Shown here one piece after another: positions 1-6,808 of a stretch of DNA of 15,992 nt. A program made the translations under genes and the position numbers. How positions within the stretch are numbered: position 1 is the first letter of the stretch; every line of letters begins with the position of its first letter. The notes below the pieces were generated by a model. That model ran no database searches, was not told where the DNA came from, and worked only from the letters and a program-made list of their open reading frames with translations. The stretch is from assembly GCA_038212215.1 (NCBI GenBank), contig JBBQUT010000061.1, forward strand, positions 1 to 15,992, in the 5' to 3' direction. Source of the stretch: JALZAI01 sp038212215. Its GTDB lineage: Bacteria > Actinomycetota > Actinomycetes > Mycobacteriales > Jatrophihabitantaceae.

Positions 1-123
1 CGAACCGAGGGAAAGCGGCACCACCAGGCCCTCATCGCGCTGGCCCGCCGCCGGATCAACGTCCTCTACGCAATGCTCCGCGACCGGCAGCCCTACCAAC
101 CTCGAGCGCCCAAAGTAGCTTGA
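1..123 (+). pseudogene. IS110-family transposase, C-terminal fragment (cut by window edge)
   Basis: The frame beginning at base 1 encodes 40 residues and stops with TGA at 121-123. It contains KRHHQALIALARRRINVLYA followed by MLRD, which resembles the conserved tail of IS110/IS116/IS902 transposases (Transposase_20 end). These DEDD-type enzymes move circular IS intermediates and usually lack terminal inverted repeats, so the right end of the element cannot be placed exactly; it should lie in the short gap before the kinase stop codon at 175. The 5' part is outside the window, so I cannot say whether the full gene is intact; it is listed as pseudogene only because it is a fragment here. The family call rests on memory of the C-terminal pattern. 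Confidence 0.7.
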
Positions 124-174
124 CAACAGCATCAGCCTGTCTCCTGACGTCGTGTGGTCCTGACCTCAAGAGTT

Positions 175-1464
175 CTATCGAGCCGGAGGTGACATCCTGC
201 TAACAGCCATCCGCAGACACAATTCCAGCCCGCCTGTGGGGCGGGCTGTCGCGGTGAGTTCGGCGCCGTGGGCTTCGGCCACAGCTCGTGAGATCGCCAG
301 CCCAAGTCCCAAGTGGACGTCGTCGCCGTGTCCGCGCCCCTCGAGTCGCTGGAACGGCTCAAACAGGTCAGCTACCTGCTCGGCGGCAATCGGCACGCCG
401 TCATTCGCGATCATCAGCGTGACAGTGTCGGTGTCGACCACCAGACGAGCATCGAGGCGCCCGTTGGCGACGTTGTGGTCGATCGCGTTCGCGACGAGGT
501 TGGACACCAACCGTTCCAGCAGCTGCCGATCACCATCCACTAGCGCCTCCGGCAGCTGCGTGGTCAGGTCAATTCCGTGGGCTGCAATGGCGGCCCGGCG
601 GTCATCGAGGGCGTCTTCGACGACCGCGCTCAGCTCGACGATGTCGTGCCGGCGATCCAGGTTCTGGCTCTGCGTCAGGGTAAGCAGACTGTCGATCACG
701 TCGTTGGCACGGCGCACCGCCGAGCGAACATCGACCGCCATGGCCTCCAGTTGCGCGCTGCTGCGGTCAGCCTTGGCAAGGACGACCTCGACTGCGGTCG
801 TCGCAACCGTCAGCGGAGTACGCAGCTCGTGCGAGGCATTTGCGACGAACTGGCGCTGGGCGTCGAAGGCGTGTTCGAGTCGGTCCATCATCGCGTCGAA
901 CGTGGCTGCCAAGTCATTGATCTCATCCGCCGGGCCGTCGAGCGCGAGCCGTTCAGAGAGTTGGTTCGCCGATACCCGCCGTGCGGCCGCCGTGACATCG
1001 CGGACTGGCTGTAACGCACGATGGGACAGTCGCCAGCCGATGAGCGCCGAGACCGGAACAAGCACGAGCCCGGCGAGGATGGACCAGAGCTCGATTCCGT
1101 GGACCGCGGATGACCCAGTCGCGGCCGCGTACCGCTTGTTGGCCGCGAGGAGCTTCCCCTTGGCGGCCGCCGCTGCATTCGAGTCGGTCGCACCAGGCTC
1201 CGCCTCGCTCGTCTTGAGCGGGTTGCCGTCGGGCGTTGGACTCGGTGAAGGTGAGTTCTTGGAGGGGCTCGGCGACGACGAGTCGAGGATGTCGTTGATC
1301 GCGCTGCTCAAGCTCTGGCGCGCGGGCGCATTGACCGCATTCGCTCGATCAATGCTGTGCTGAGCCAGCCCGACAGTGATCGCAATTAGCGTTGCGCCGG
1401 ACACAACGAAAATCAGCGCGAATGTAAACGTCAGCCGCACGCGGACGGTCAGGCGAGTCGTCAC
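175..1464 (-). CDS. Sensor histidine kinase of a two-component system
   Basis: This 429-residue membrane kinase autophosphorylates on histidine and passes the phosphate to the regulator encoded just upstream. Visible parts in order: TM helix about 9-33, an extracytoplasmic segment about 34-122 with a Ser/Pro-rich stretch (62-80), TM helix about 125-145, HAMP linker about 146-198, HisKA H-box FVANASHELRTPLT with phospho-acceptor H212, N-box SNLVANAIDHN (321-331), ANDG (353-356), F-box LFEPF (367-371) and GLGLAISRA (386-394). All catalytic boxes are present. The start is GTG at 1464, overlapping the regulator stop as GTGA, which implies translational coupling. The open frame extends upstream to 1767, but that part lies antisense to the regulator and looks non-coding. 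The signal sensed is unknown; the Ser/Pro linker suggests a domain reaching into the cell wall. Confidence 0.95.
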   Translation of the reverse strand: MTTRLTVRVRLTFTFALIFVVSGATLIAITVGLAQHSIDRANAVNAPARQSLSSAINDILDSSSPSPSKNSPSPSPTPDGNPLKTSEAEPGATDSNAAAAAKGKLLAANKRYAAATGSSAVHGIELWSILAGLVLVPVSALIGWRLSHRALQPVRDVTAAARRVSANQLSERLALDGPADEINDLAATFDAMMDRLEHAFDAQRQFVANASHELRTPLTVATTAVEVVLAKADRSSAQLEAMAVDVRSAVRRANDVIDSLLTLTQSQNLDRRHDIVELSAVVEDALDDRRAAIAAHGIDLTTQLPEALVDGDRQLLERLVSNLVANAIDHNVANGRLDARLVVDTDTVTLMIANDGVPIAAEQVADLFEPFQRLEGRGHGDDVHLGLGLAISRAVAEAHGAELTATARPTGGLELCLRMAVSRMSPPAR

Positions 1465-2105
1465 AGCCGGTACCCGACACCGATCACGGTCTCGATCAGC
1501 GCCGGTACGCCAAGTTTGCGTCGCAGTCGGCCTACCGTGACGGCCACGACATTGCTGAACGGGTCGAGGTGTTCGTCCCACACTCGCTCGATGAGGTGTT
1601 CTGCACTGACAACGCCACCGTTCTCGAGAAGCAGTACCTCCAGGATGCTGAACTCCTTGCGGTTCAAGGCAATGGTGCGTCCATTTCGAGAGATGCTCCG
1701 ACGAGCCAGATCGACAACAAGGTCGCCGCGGCTCACCGTTGGCGGCCCGGAGGGCTGCCGCCGGCACAGCGCCCGGACCCTGGCGACCAGTTCGGCAAAG
1801 GCAAAGGGTTTGGGTAGATAGTCATCGGCGCCGAGTTCGAGGCCATCGACACGATCCGCTACGCCACCTGCCGCGGTCAGAATCAACACCCGCGGGCCCC
1901 GACCTGAAATCGCACGGCACACATCGTCACCATGCGCTCCCGGCAGATTGCGGTCGAGCACGACGACGTCGTATTCCTGCGTCTGGAACTTGTCCAAAGC
2001 CATCGTTCCGTCAACCGCCAAGTCGACCGCGAAGCCCGCGTCGCGCAGGCCGTCACAGATATGACGAGCCAACACAGGCTCGTCCTCGACGACCAACAGC
2101 CTCAC
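1461..2105 (-). CDS. OmpR/PhoB-type response regulator
   Basis: This is a 214-residue DNA-binding response regulator, partner of the kinase that overlaps its stop. The receiver domain (1-110) has the acidic pair E8/D9, phospho-acceptor D51 (VVVLDRNLPG), T77 and K99 (LPKPF). A winged-helix effector domain follows (about 122-214) with NRKEFSILEVLLLENGG, ending VIGVGYRL as expected for the OmpR class. I chose GTG at 2105 because VRLLVVEDEP is the usual family beginning; another in-frame GTG at 2135 adds ten residues with no family resemblance. There is no good Shine-Dalgarno before either. It probably autoregulates the operon and may control nearby genes; no OmpR-type direct repeat is obvious to me. 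Confidence 0.95.
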   Translation of the reverse strand: MRLLVVEDEPVLARHICDGLRDAGFAVDLAVDGTMALDKFQTQEYDVVVLDRNLPGAHGDDVCRAISGRGPRVLILTAAGGVADRVDGLELGADDYLPKPFAFAELVARVRALCRRQPSGPPTVSRGDLVVDLARRSISRNGRTIALNRKEFSILEVLLLENGGVVSAEHLIERVWDEHLDPFSNVVAVTVGRLRRKLGVPALIETVIGVGYRL

Positions 2106-2244
2106 CCGGCAAGTTTGCCCCAGGCTGCAGGACACTGGAATAACACCAGCGAGACTGCCGCTCTCGAGCTGGATCGTGTGGGACGCTGTTCCACCGTCGA
2201 GCGACCAGAGTCACGGTCCTTGATCAGGCGGGTCGATCGGGCGA

Positions 2245-2337
2245 TCAGCGGCGCAACCAGTCTCGAATCAACGGCACACGCCTACCAGCCACCACGGCTC
2301 CGATGACCACAAGAATGCACCCGATCGCCACAATCAC
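2245..2337 (-). CDS. Small one-helix membrane ORF (30 aa), overlapping the upstream small ORF
   Basis: GTG at 2337 opens a 30-codon frame ending in TGA at 2245-2247. The product begins VIVAIGCILVVIGAVVAG, one hydrophobic helix, followed by the basic tail RRVPLIRDWLRR. The GTG overlaps the stop of the 37-aa ORF upstream as GTGA, the same coupling used between the regulator and kinase genes. Charge distribution fits a single-pass membrane peptide. I recognise no family. It could also be the second half of a single two-helix protein split by a frameshift. It lies 139 bases upstream of the response regulator on the same strand, so it may belong to that operon. Confidence is limited by its small size. 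Confidence 0.5.
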   Translation of the reverse strand: MIVAIGCILVVIGAVVAGRRVPLIRDWLRR

Positions 2338-2447
2338 ATGGCGTGCACCCCGGTTGCCCACGAAGGGATGACGACCGCCAGCGCCACGACTCCGACGATG
2401 AGCCGGTAGAGGTTCATTCTCCAGGTGAACAGGTGACGGATCATCAT
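2334..2447 (-). CDS. Small one-helix membrane ORF (37 aa)
   Basis: Tandem ATG codons at 2447 and 2444 open a 37-codon frame ending in TGA at 2334-2336. The product has a basic, aromatic N-terminus (MMIRHLFTWRMNLYR) followed by a hydrophobic helix (LIVGVVALAVVIPSW) and a short end, ATGVHAM. Purine-rich sequence GGCAGG and GAGGA precedes the ATGs and could serve as a ribosome binding site. The stop overlaps the GTG of the next small ORF by four bases. No family is recognised. Positive-inside charge and overlap with a second helix-plus-basic-tail ORF argue for a real membrane peptide pair, possibly an accessory of the kinase, but that role is inference from position only. Confidence 0.5.
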   Translation of the reverse strand: MMIRHLFTWRMNLYRLIVGVVALAVVIPSWATGVHAM

Positions 2448-2462
2448 TCCTCAGCCTGCCAA

Positions 2463-2486
2463 GACCGTTTCGCTATGCGACCGTTT
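2463..2486. repeat. Direct repeat GACCGTTT x2, 16-base period
   Basis: GACCGTTT occurs at 2463-2470 and again at 2479-2486, separated by 8 bases. It lies 16-39 bases upstream of the small membrane ORF at 2447 (minus strand), where a promoter or activator site would be expected. The spacing is not the 10-11 bases typical of OmpR-type sites, so the binding protein, if any, is unknown. Confidence 0.3.
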
Positions 2487-2625
2487 ACATCGCCAATGCA
2501 GGCGAACACGGGAACCTGCCACGAGATCACACCCACGACCCTAGTGCGGCTCCCGACCCCGGAGGGATTGGCGGTGGGAGTTGCAGCATAGTTGAGGACC
2601 GGTGCGCGATATCGGAGGACTCTAG

Positions 2626-2658
2626 CTATAGACGCGGTCTATAGCCGTGTTCTATAGT
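2626..2658 (+). promoter_or_regulatory. padR promoter with three CTATAG boxes at 13-base spacing
   Basis: CTATAG occurs at 2626-2631, 2639-2644 and 2652-2657, exactly 13 bases apart. The first two form a perfect 8-base inverted repeat, CTATAGAC / GTCTATAG, around the spacer GCG (2626-2644). The third box contains TATAGT (2653-2658), which ends 7 bases before the ATG at 2666 and fits a -10 hexamer for a leaderless transcript. No Shine-Dalgarno precedes the ATG. PadR proteins commonly repress their own operon by binding inverted repeats over the promoter, so this is most likely the PadR operator; that assignment is inference. Confidence 0.65.
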
Positions 2659-2665
2659 CCCGCGT

Positions 2666-3190
2666 ATGACGGTGCCGTTTGCGCTTTTGGGGTTGGTGGG
2701 GCGGGAGCCTTCCTACGGTTACGAGCTCAAGCAGGAGTACGACAGCCATCTCGGTCGTGGGCGTCCTTTGCAGGTGAGTCAGGTGTATTCGACGTTGGGT
2801 CGACTCGCTCGTGACGGCAAAGTGACAGTGGGTCCGGCGGAATCGGGCGCCGGTCCTGACCGTAAGCGGTACAGCATCACCGAGACCGGCGTGAAGGATT
2901 TCGCGGCCTGGCTCGCGCAGCCGGTCGAGCCGGAGCCGCATCTGCAGACCGTGCTGTTCGTGAAGGTTGTGCTGGCGCTTCTGGTGGGCCGCTCGGCGCA
3001 GACGTATCTTTCGACCCAACGTGCCGCGCACCTGAAACGGATGCGGGAGCTGACGGCCGCGCGACGCAAAGCGACGTTGATCGACACGCTGCTGGCTGAT
3101 CACGCGATATTCCGGATTGAGGCCGATCTTCGGTGGATCGACATGACCGAGGCGCGTCTGGATGAACTCGCGAAGGAGCTCGCATCGTGA
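2666..3190 (+). CDS. PadR-family transcriptional repressor
   Basis: This 174-residue regulator has the N-terminal PadR winged helix (about 1-80), with FALLGLVGREPSYGYELKQE, VSQVYSTLGRLARDGKV as recognition helix and start of wing, and DRKRYSITETG in the wing. A C-terminal helical dimerisation part follows (about 90-174). PadR proteins bind DNA as dimers and are released by a small-molecule ligand, often a compound exported by the neighbouring transporter. The ATG at 2666 directly follows a -10 box, so the mRNA is probably leaderless. Its stop overlaps the ATPase start as GTGA (3187-3190). The gene order padR-ATPase-permease is a common drug- or peptide-export arrangement in actinobacteria. 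The ligand is not predictable from sequence. Confidence 0.92.
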   Translation: MTVPFALLGLVGREPSYGYELKQEYDSHLGRGRPLQVSQVYSTLGRLARDGKVTVGPAESGAGPDRKRYSITETGVKDFAAWLAQPVEPEPHLQTVLFVKVVLALLVGRSAQTYLSTQRAAHLKRMRELTAARRKATLIDTLLADHAIFRIEADLRWIDMTEARLDELAKELAS

Positions 3191-3906
3191 CGCTGAATTC
3201 TTTAACTGCCGCGCCATCGTCGCCGACCGATTTCATCTTGGTGGCGCGCGATGTGCACAAGTCCTTCGGTCAGACTCCCGCGCTGACGGGTGCGGACCTG
3301 TCGGTCGCTGCGGGGGAGATGGTGGCGGTGATGGGCCCGAGCGGTTCGGGAAAGTCGACGCTGCTGCATTGTCTGGCCGGGGTACTGCGTCCTGACCGCG
3401 GTGAGGTGTGGTTCGACGGGCGCCGGGTGGATGAGTTGAAGGATTCCGCGCGTACCGAACTGCGGCGCCGCTCGTTCGGGTTCGTGTTCCAGTTCGGGCA
3501 GCTCGTCCCCGAACTCACCGCCGAAGAGAACGTCGCGCTGCCGCTGATCCTCGGCGGGACCCGACGGGCACCGGCTGTCCGGGCCGCCCGGCAGTGGTTG
3601 ACCCGACTGGGCTTGGACGGGCTCGGTGAGCGTCGCTCCGGGGAACTGTCCGGAGGGCAGGCCCAACGCGTCGCGCTCGCCCGCGGCCTGATCACCGCAC
3701 CGAAGGTGCTGTTCGCTGACGAGCCGACCGGGTCGCTCGACTCACTCACCGGCGTGCACGTCATGGACCTACTGGTCGACACGGCCAAAGCCGAAGGCAC
3801 CACCGTGGTACTGGTCACGCACGAGCCCCGTATCGCCGCCTACGCCGACCGGGAAGTTGTCGTCCGCGACGGCAAAGTCACCGCGTCCCAGCCTGAACTC
3901 GTCTGA
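3187..3906 (+). CDS. ABC transporter ATP-binding protein (MacB/LolD/BceA-like)
   Basis: This 239-residue ATPase drives the FtsX-type permease encoded next. It shows Walker A GPSGSGKST (50-58), Q-loop at Q102 in FVFQFGQLVPELT, signature ELSGGQ (153-158), Walker B VLFADEP with D178 and E179, D-loop GSLD (182-185) and switch H212 in THEP. The LVPELTAEENVALPL stretch is typical of the family that works with FtsX-like permeases (lipoprotein, antimicrobial peptide or macrolide handling). The start is GTG at 3187 overlapping the PadR stop; about 15 residues precede the ABC domain. The stop TGA shares one base with the permease ATG (TGATG at 3904-3908), so translation of all three genes is coupled. 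Confidence 0.95.
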   Translation: MTLNSLTAAPSSPTDFILVARDVHKSFGQTPALTGADLSVAAGEMVAVMGPSGSGKSTLLHCLAGVLRPDRGEVWFDGRRVDELKDSARTELRRRSFGFVFQFGQLVPELTAEENVALPLILGGTRRAPAVRAARQWLTRLGLDGLGERRSGELSGGQAQRVALARGLITAPKVLFADEPTGSLDSLTGVHVMDLLVDTAKAEGTTVVLVTHEPRIAAYADREVVVRDGKVTASQPELV

Positions 3907-6101
3907 TGATCGCCCTCGGACTGCGAGTAGTGCTGCGCGGCGGTCGCGAATCCGCGACCCGTATCGCCGCGATCGCTGCTGGCGTCGCGGTGGGTGTCGT
4001 CCTGATCCTGCTCGCGATCGCGACCCTCAACGGCCTGCACGCCCGCGACCTGCACTCGGGTTGGTTGGCCACCTCGACACATAACCGCCAACCCAGCACC
4101 AGTCCTGCTGCAGATGGGTTGCTGTGGCGCAAGACTTCAGACCAGTTCGGCTCCCAGAGCATCGCCCGTGTCGATGTCGCTGCCACCGGACCGAGCAGCC
4201 CCGTCCCACCCGGGATACCAACACTTCCCGCTACAGGGCAGTTCTACGCGTCACCTGCCCTCGCCACGCTTCTCCGAGCAACCCCCGCAGACCAGCTCGG
4301 TGACCGGATTCCCGGACACATGGTCGGGACCATCACCCGAGCCGGGCTCCCGTCCCCGAATGCTCTGATCAGCGTCGTTGGCTATGACCGTAGCCAGCTC
4401 GCGGCTGAGCCGGGCGTGATCACCGTGCGCAGCATTGAGACCGCACCGACCAAGCACACCCACACGACGTTTCAAGCCGTGGCGCTGGGCATCGGCGCGG
4501 CCGGTCTGCTGATCCCAGTGTTGATATTCGTTGGGATGGCGACCCGGATCGCGGCAGCCCGCCGCGAACAACGACTGGCGGCAATGCGACTCGTCGGCGC
4601 CACCGTTACCCAGGTCGCGGTCCTTGCCGCGATCGAGGCCGCCGGCGCCGCGCTGATCGGCACCACGACCGGGGTCGGCCTGTTCTACGCCCTGCGCCCC
4701 ACGCTGGCCCGTATCCAACTCACCGGAGACTCGTGGTTCACCAGCGACCTGTCACTGGGCTGGATCGCGCTCACCCTCACCACCGTTGGGGTGCCCCTCG
4801 CCGCGGCAGCCGCCGCGGTCGGCGCCTTGACCCGGGTACGCGTCTCACCACTCGGGATGACCCGCCGCGCAACACCGATCCCGCCGAAAGCAACCCGGCT
4901 GATCCCACTCGGACTCGGCGTACTGCTCCTGGCCGTGTTCGCGCTGGCCGGGCACCCCTACTCCCGCGGCGCCAGCAGCACCTACGCCCCCACCATCGTC
5001 GCCGCCTTCATCCTCATCATTGTCGGCATCGTTGTCGCTGGCCCCTGGCTGACCCGAGCGTTCACGCGACTGCTCGCGATCCGATCCGCCCGACCGGCCA
5101 CCCTGATCGCCAGCCGCCGCCTTGCCGACAACCCGGCAGCGGCATTCCGCGCCGTGAGCGGGCTGATCCTCGCTGTCTTCGTCGGCAGCGTCTTCGCCGG
5201 CGCCGCCGCGACCGCATCCAGCCCGACCTCCCTGGGCGATGACCCCGGCGCAGACGCCACCGCCATCAGTCGACCCACCACCACACCACTACCTGCTCGG
5301 CTGGCTCACCGGATCACCACGCAGCTCCGCTCCCTACAGGGCGTCACCGCCGTCACCCTGATCCACGAAGATCCCCGCGGCAACGCCAACGGCTTCCCGC
5401 AAGGCCTGATCGCCTGCACCGATCTCAGCGCGACCCCCGAGATCGGCCGATGCGCCACCAGCGGTGTCATCAGCCTTCCGCTCTACGCCCTCGACGCCGG
5501 CCACAGCCAACCGACCACCACCTGGCCGGCCGCCACCAACCTTCACACGACCATCAGCGCAGTGCCGGTGCAGGGGATCGTCATCGCCACCGACCTAGCA
5601 CCGGCCACCCTCGAACGCATCCGCACCACCGTCGAGACTGCGGCGCCTACCGCGCTCAGCGTCCCGAAAACACTCAGCCAGCTCAGCGCCGCCACGCTGC
5701 GCGACGTCAGCCAGCTTCAACGCCTCGCCGACCTAGCCATCCTGCTCAGCGTCCTCATCGCCGGCTGCAGCCTCGCCGTCGCCGTCGTCGGCGGCCTCCT
5801 CGAACGTCAACGACCCTTCAGTCAACTCCGCCTCAACGGCACCCCCCTGAAGGTCCTGCGACGCGTCGTCCTGCTCGAGGCCGCAGTACCCCTCATTGGA
5901 CTCGCGATCGTCTCCGCCGCCGGAGGCCTGCTTACCGCGACCCTGCTGTTACGAGCAGTCCGCGGCACCACCATTCGCCTGCCCGGCAGCGGCTACTACC
6001 TCACCCTCCTCGCCGGTGTCGCCATCGCCCTCGCACTCGTCGCAGCGACAATGCCGCTACTGCAACGCATCAGCTCACCAGAAAACGCGCGAACCGAATA
6101 G
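3906..6101 (+). CDS. FtsX-like ABC transporter permease, ten predicted helices
   Basis: This 731-residue membrane protein is the partner of the preceding ATPase. I count ten hydrophobic helices, about 18-42, 191-214, 236-262, 285-308, 332-348, 361-380, 414-434, 605-630, 654-684 and 697-718, giving two FtsX-type modules. Large external domains lie between helices 1 and 2 (about 43-190) and between helices 7 and 8 (about 435-604). Cytoplasmic coupling segments RREQRLAAMRLVGAT (219-233) and ERQRPFSQLRLNGTP (633-647) match the usual contact with the ATPase. The architecture resembles actinobacterial FtsX permeases used for export or mechanotransmission; the substrate is unknown. The ATG overlaps the ATPase stop by one base. 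No separate substrate-binding protein is encoded nearby. Confidence 0.93.
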   Translation: MIALGLRVVLRGGRESATRIAAIAAGVAVGVVLILLAIATLNGLHARDLHSGWLATSTHNRQPSTSPAADGLLWRKTSDQFGSQSIARVDVAATGPSSPVPPGIPTLPATGQFYASPALATLLRATPADQLGDRIPGHMVGTITRAGLPSPNALISVVGYDRSQLAAEPGVITVRSIETAPTKHTHTTFQAVALGIGAAGLLIPVLIFVGMATRIAAARREQRLAAMRLVGATVTQVAVLAAIEAAGAALIGTTTGVGLFYALRPTLARIQLTGDSWFTSDLSLGWIALTLTTVGVPLAAAAAAVGALTRVRVSPLGMTRRATPIPPKATRLIPLGLGVLLLAVFALAGHPYSRGASSTYAPTIVAAFILIIVGIVVAGPWLTRAFTRLLAIRSARPATLIASRRLADNPAAAFRAVSGLILAVFVGSVFAGAAATASSPTSLGDDPGADATAISRPTTTPLPARLAHRITTQLRSLQGVTAVTLIHEDPRGNANGFPQGLIACTDLSATPEIGRCATSGVISLPLYALDAGHSQPTTTWPAATNLHTTISAVPVQGIVIATDLAPATLERIRTTVETAAPTALSVPKTLSQLSAATLRDVSQLQRLADLAILLSVLIAGCSLAVAVVGGLLERQRPFSQLRLNGTPLKVLRRVVLLEAAVPLIGLAIVSAAGGLLTATLLLRAVRGTTIRLPGSGYYLTLLAGVAIALALVAATMPLLQRISSPENARTE

Positions 6102-6355
6102 GCTAGATGTCCAGAGGCGTGGGTACGTCGCCCGCCGTCGCGGCCGGTCCTGAGTCGGATGAATCCCCACCGGCAACTCCTTCGAATATCGAGCCGCGAG
6201 GCACGGTGACCCAAGCCGGCGGGCGTTTGGGTCTGGGCCGGGAGGACTGGACGGGGCGCGTGACTTCGCGCTCAACACGTCTTCTCTTTACGCCGTGCGC
6301 CGGTCGAGCGCGCCCGCCTATCCGTCCGCGCCCGTGGAGGCGTCGTGGTCCGCGG
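6102..6355. other. Convergent intergenic region, no gene supported
   Basis: About 250 bases separate the convergent permease and VOC genes. Open frames here have no family resemblance. A weak hairpin GCGCG / CGCGC (6256-6260 with 6267-6271, loop TGACTT), followed by a moderately T-rich stretch to about 6290, could end the ABC operon transcript, but it is short and unconvincing. Confidence 0.4.
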
Positions 6356-6739
6356 TTAGGGGATTTCGGCGACCCCGATGAGGTGGCCCTCGGGGTCGGT
6401 GAACTGGCCGACGACTAGACCGGTTGGCGCTCGATCCGGACCTATTACACGGCTCCCGCCGAGGCTCTCGGCTTTCTGCAGTGCGTCTTCTACGTTGGGC
6501 ACGCCGACGTAGAAGATGACGTGGGCGTCGTAGCCGTCGCCTCCGCCGACGCCACCCGGGATGCCGACGGCCTCGCCGGCCGTGGAGGCCTCGACGAACC
6601 CGTAGTCGTCGGGTCGCGAGATCGCTTGTGAGACCGAGTTGCTGGTGTCGAACTCCCACCCGAACAGCTCACCGAAGTAGCGGCGCAGCCGTGACGGGTC
6701 GGCCCCAATGATTTCGAAATGGACGACTGGTTGTCCCAT
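6356..6739 (-). CDS. VOC-superfamily (glyoxalase/bleomycin-resistance fold) protein
   Basis: This 127-residue protein has one full VOC module pair: MGQPVVHFEIIGADPSRLRRYFGELFGWEF at the start in beta-alpha-beta order, then VIFYVGVPNVEDALQKAESLGG and the closing GQFTDPEGHLIGVAE, with candidate metal-type residues H8, H73 and the E117/H119 region. VOC proteins act as metal-dependent isomerases or dioxygenases or simply bind and sequester drugs; the reaction cannot be told here. I chose ATG at 6739 because GAGGAG lies 7 bases upstream and the homology begins there; the frame is open to 6802 but without sense. It lies 69 bases downstream of the HxlR gene on the same strand, so co-transcription is likely. 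Confidence 0.9.
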   Translation of the reverse strand: MGQPVVHFEIIGADPSRLRRYFGELFGWEFDTSNSVSQAISRPDDYGFVEASTAGEAVGIPGGVGGGDGYDAHVIFYVGVPNVEDALQKAESLGGSRVIGPDRAPTGLVVGQFTDPEGHLIGVAEIP

Positions 6740-6808
6740 GGTTTGTCTCCTCGGCGCCAGCAGCTCTGATGCGGCTGATCGGCGACGCTGCTTGTGACTC
6801 ACCGCAAC

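Noticed and set aside
226..248. Perfect 9-base GC hairpin with five-base loop, resembling a terminator
   Set aside because: It lies inside the kinase coding sequence (codons for RPTGGLEL), 50 bases before its stop on the opposite strand sense, and has no T-run. Coincidental GC-rich coding palindrome is more likely.
1465..1767. N-terminal extension of the kinase frame
   Set aside because: It is antisense-overlapped by the well-supported response regulator and its translation has no domain; the GTG at 1464 with GTGA coupling is the better start.
6107..6418. 103-codon open frame after the permease
   Set aside because: Composition is Arg/Pro/Gly-rich as in shadow frames, and its 3' part is antisense to the VOC gene.
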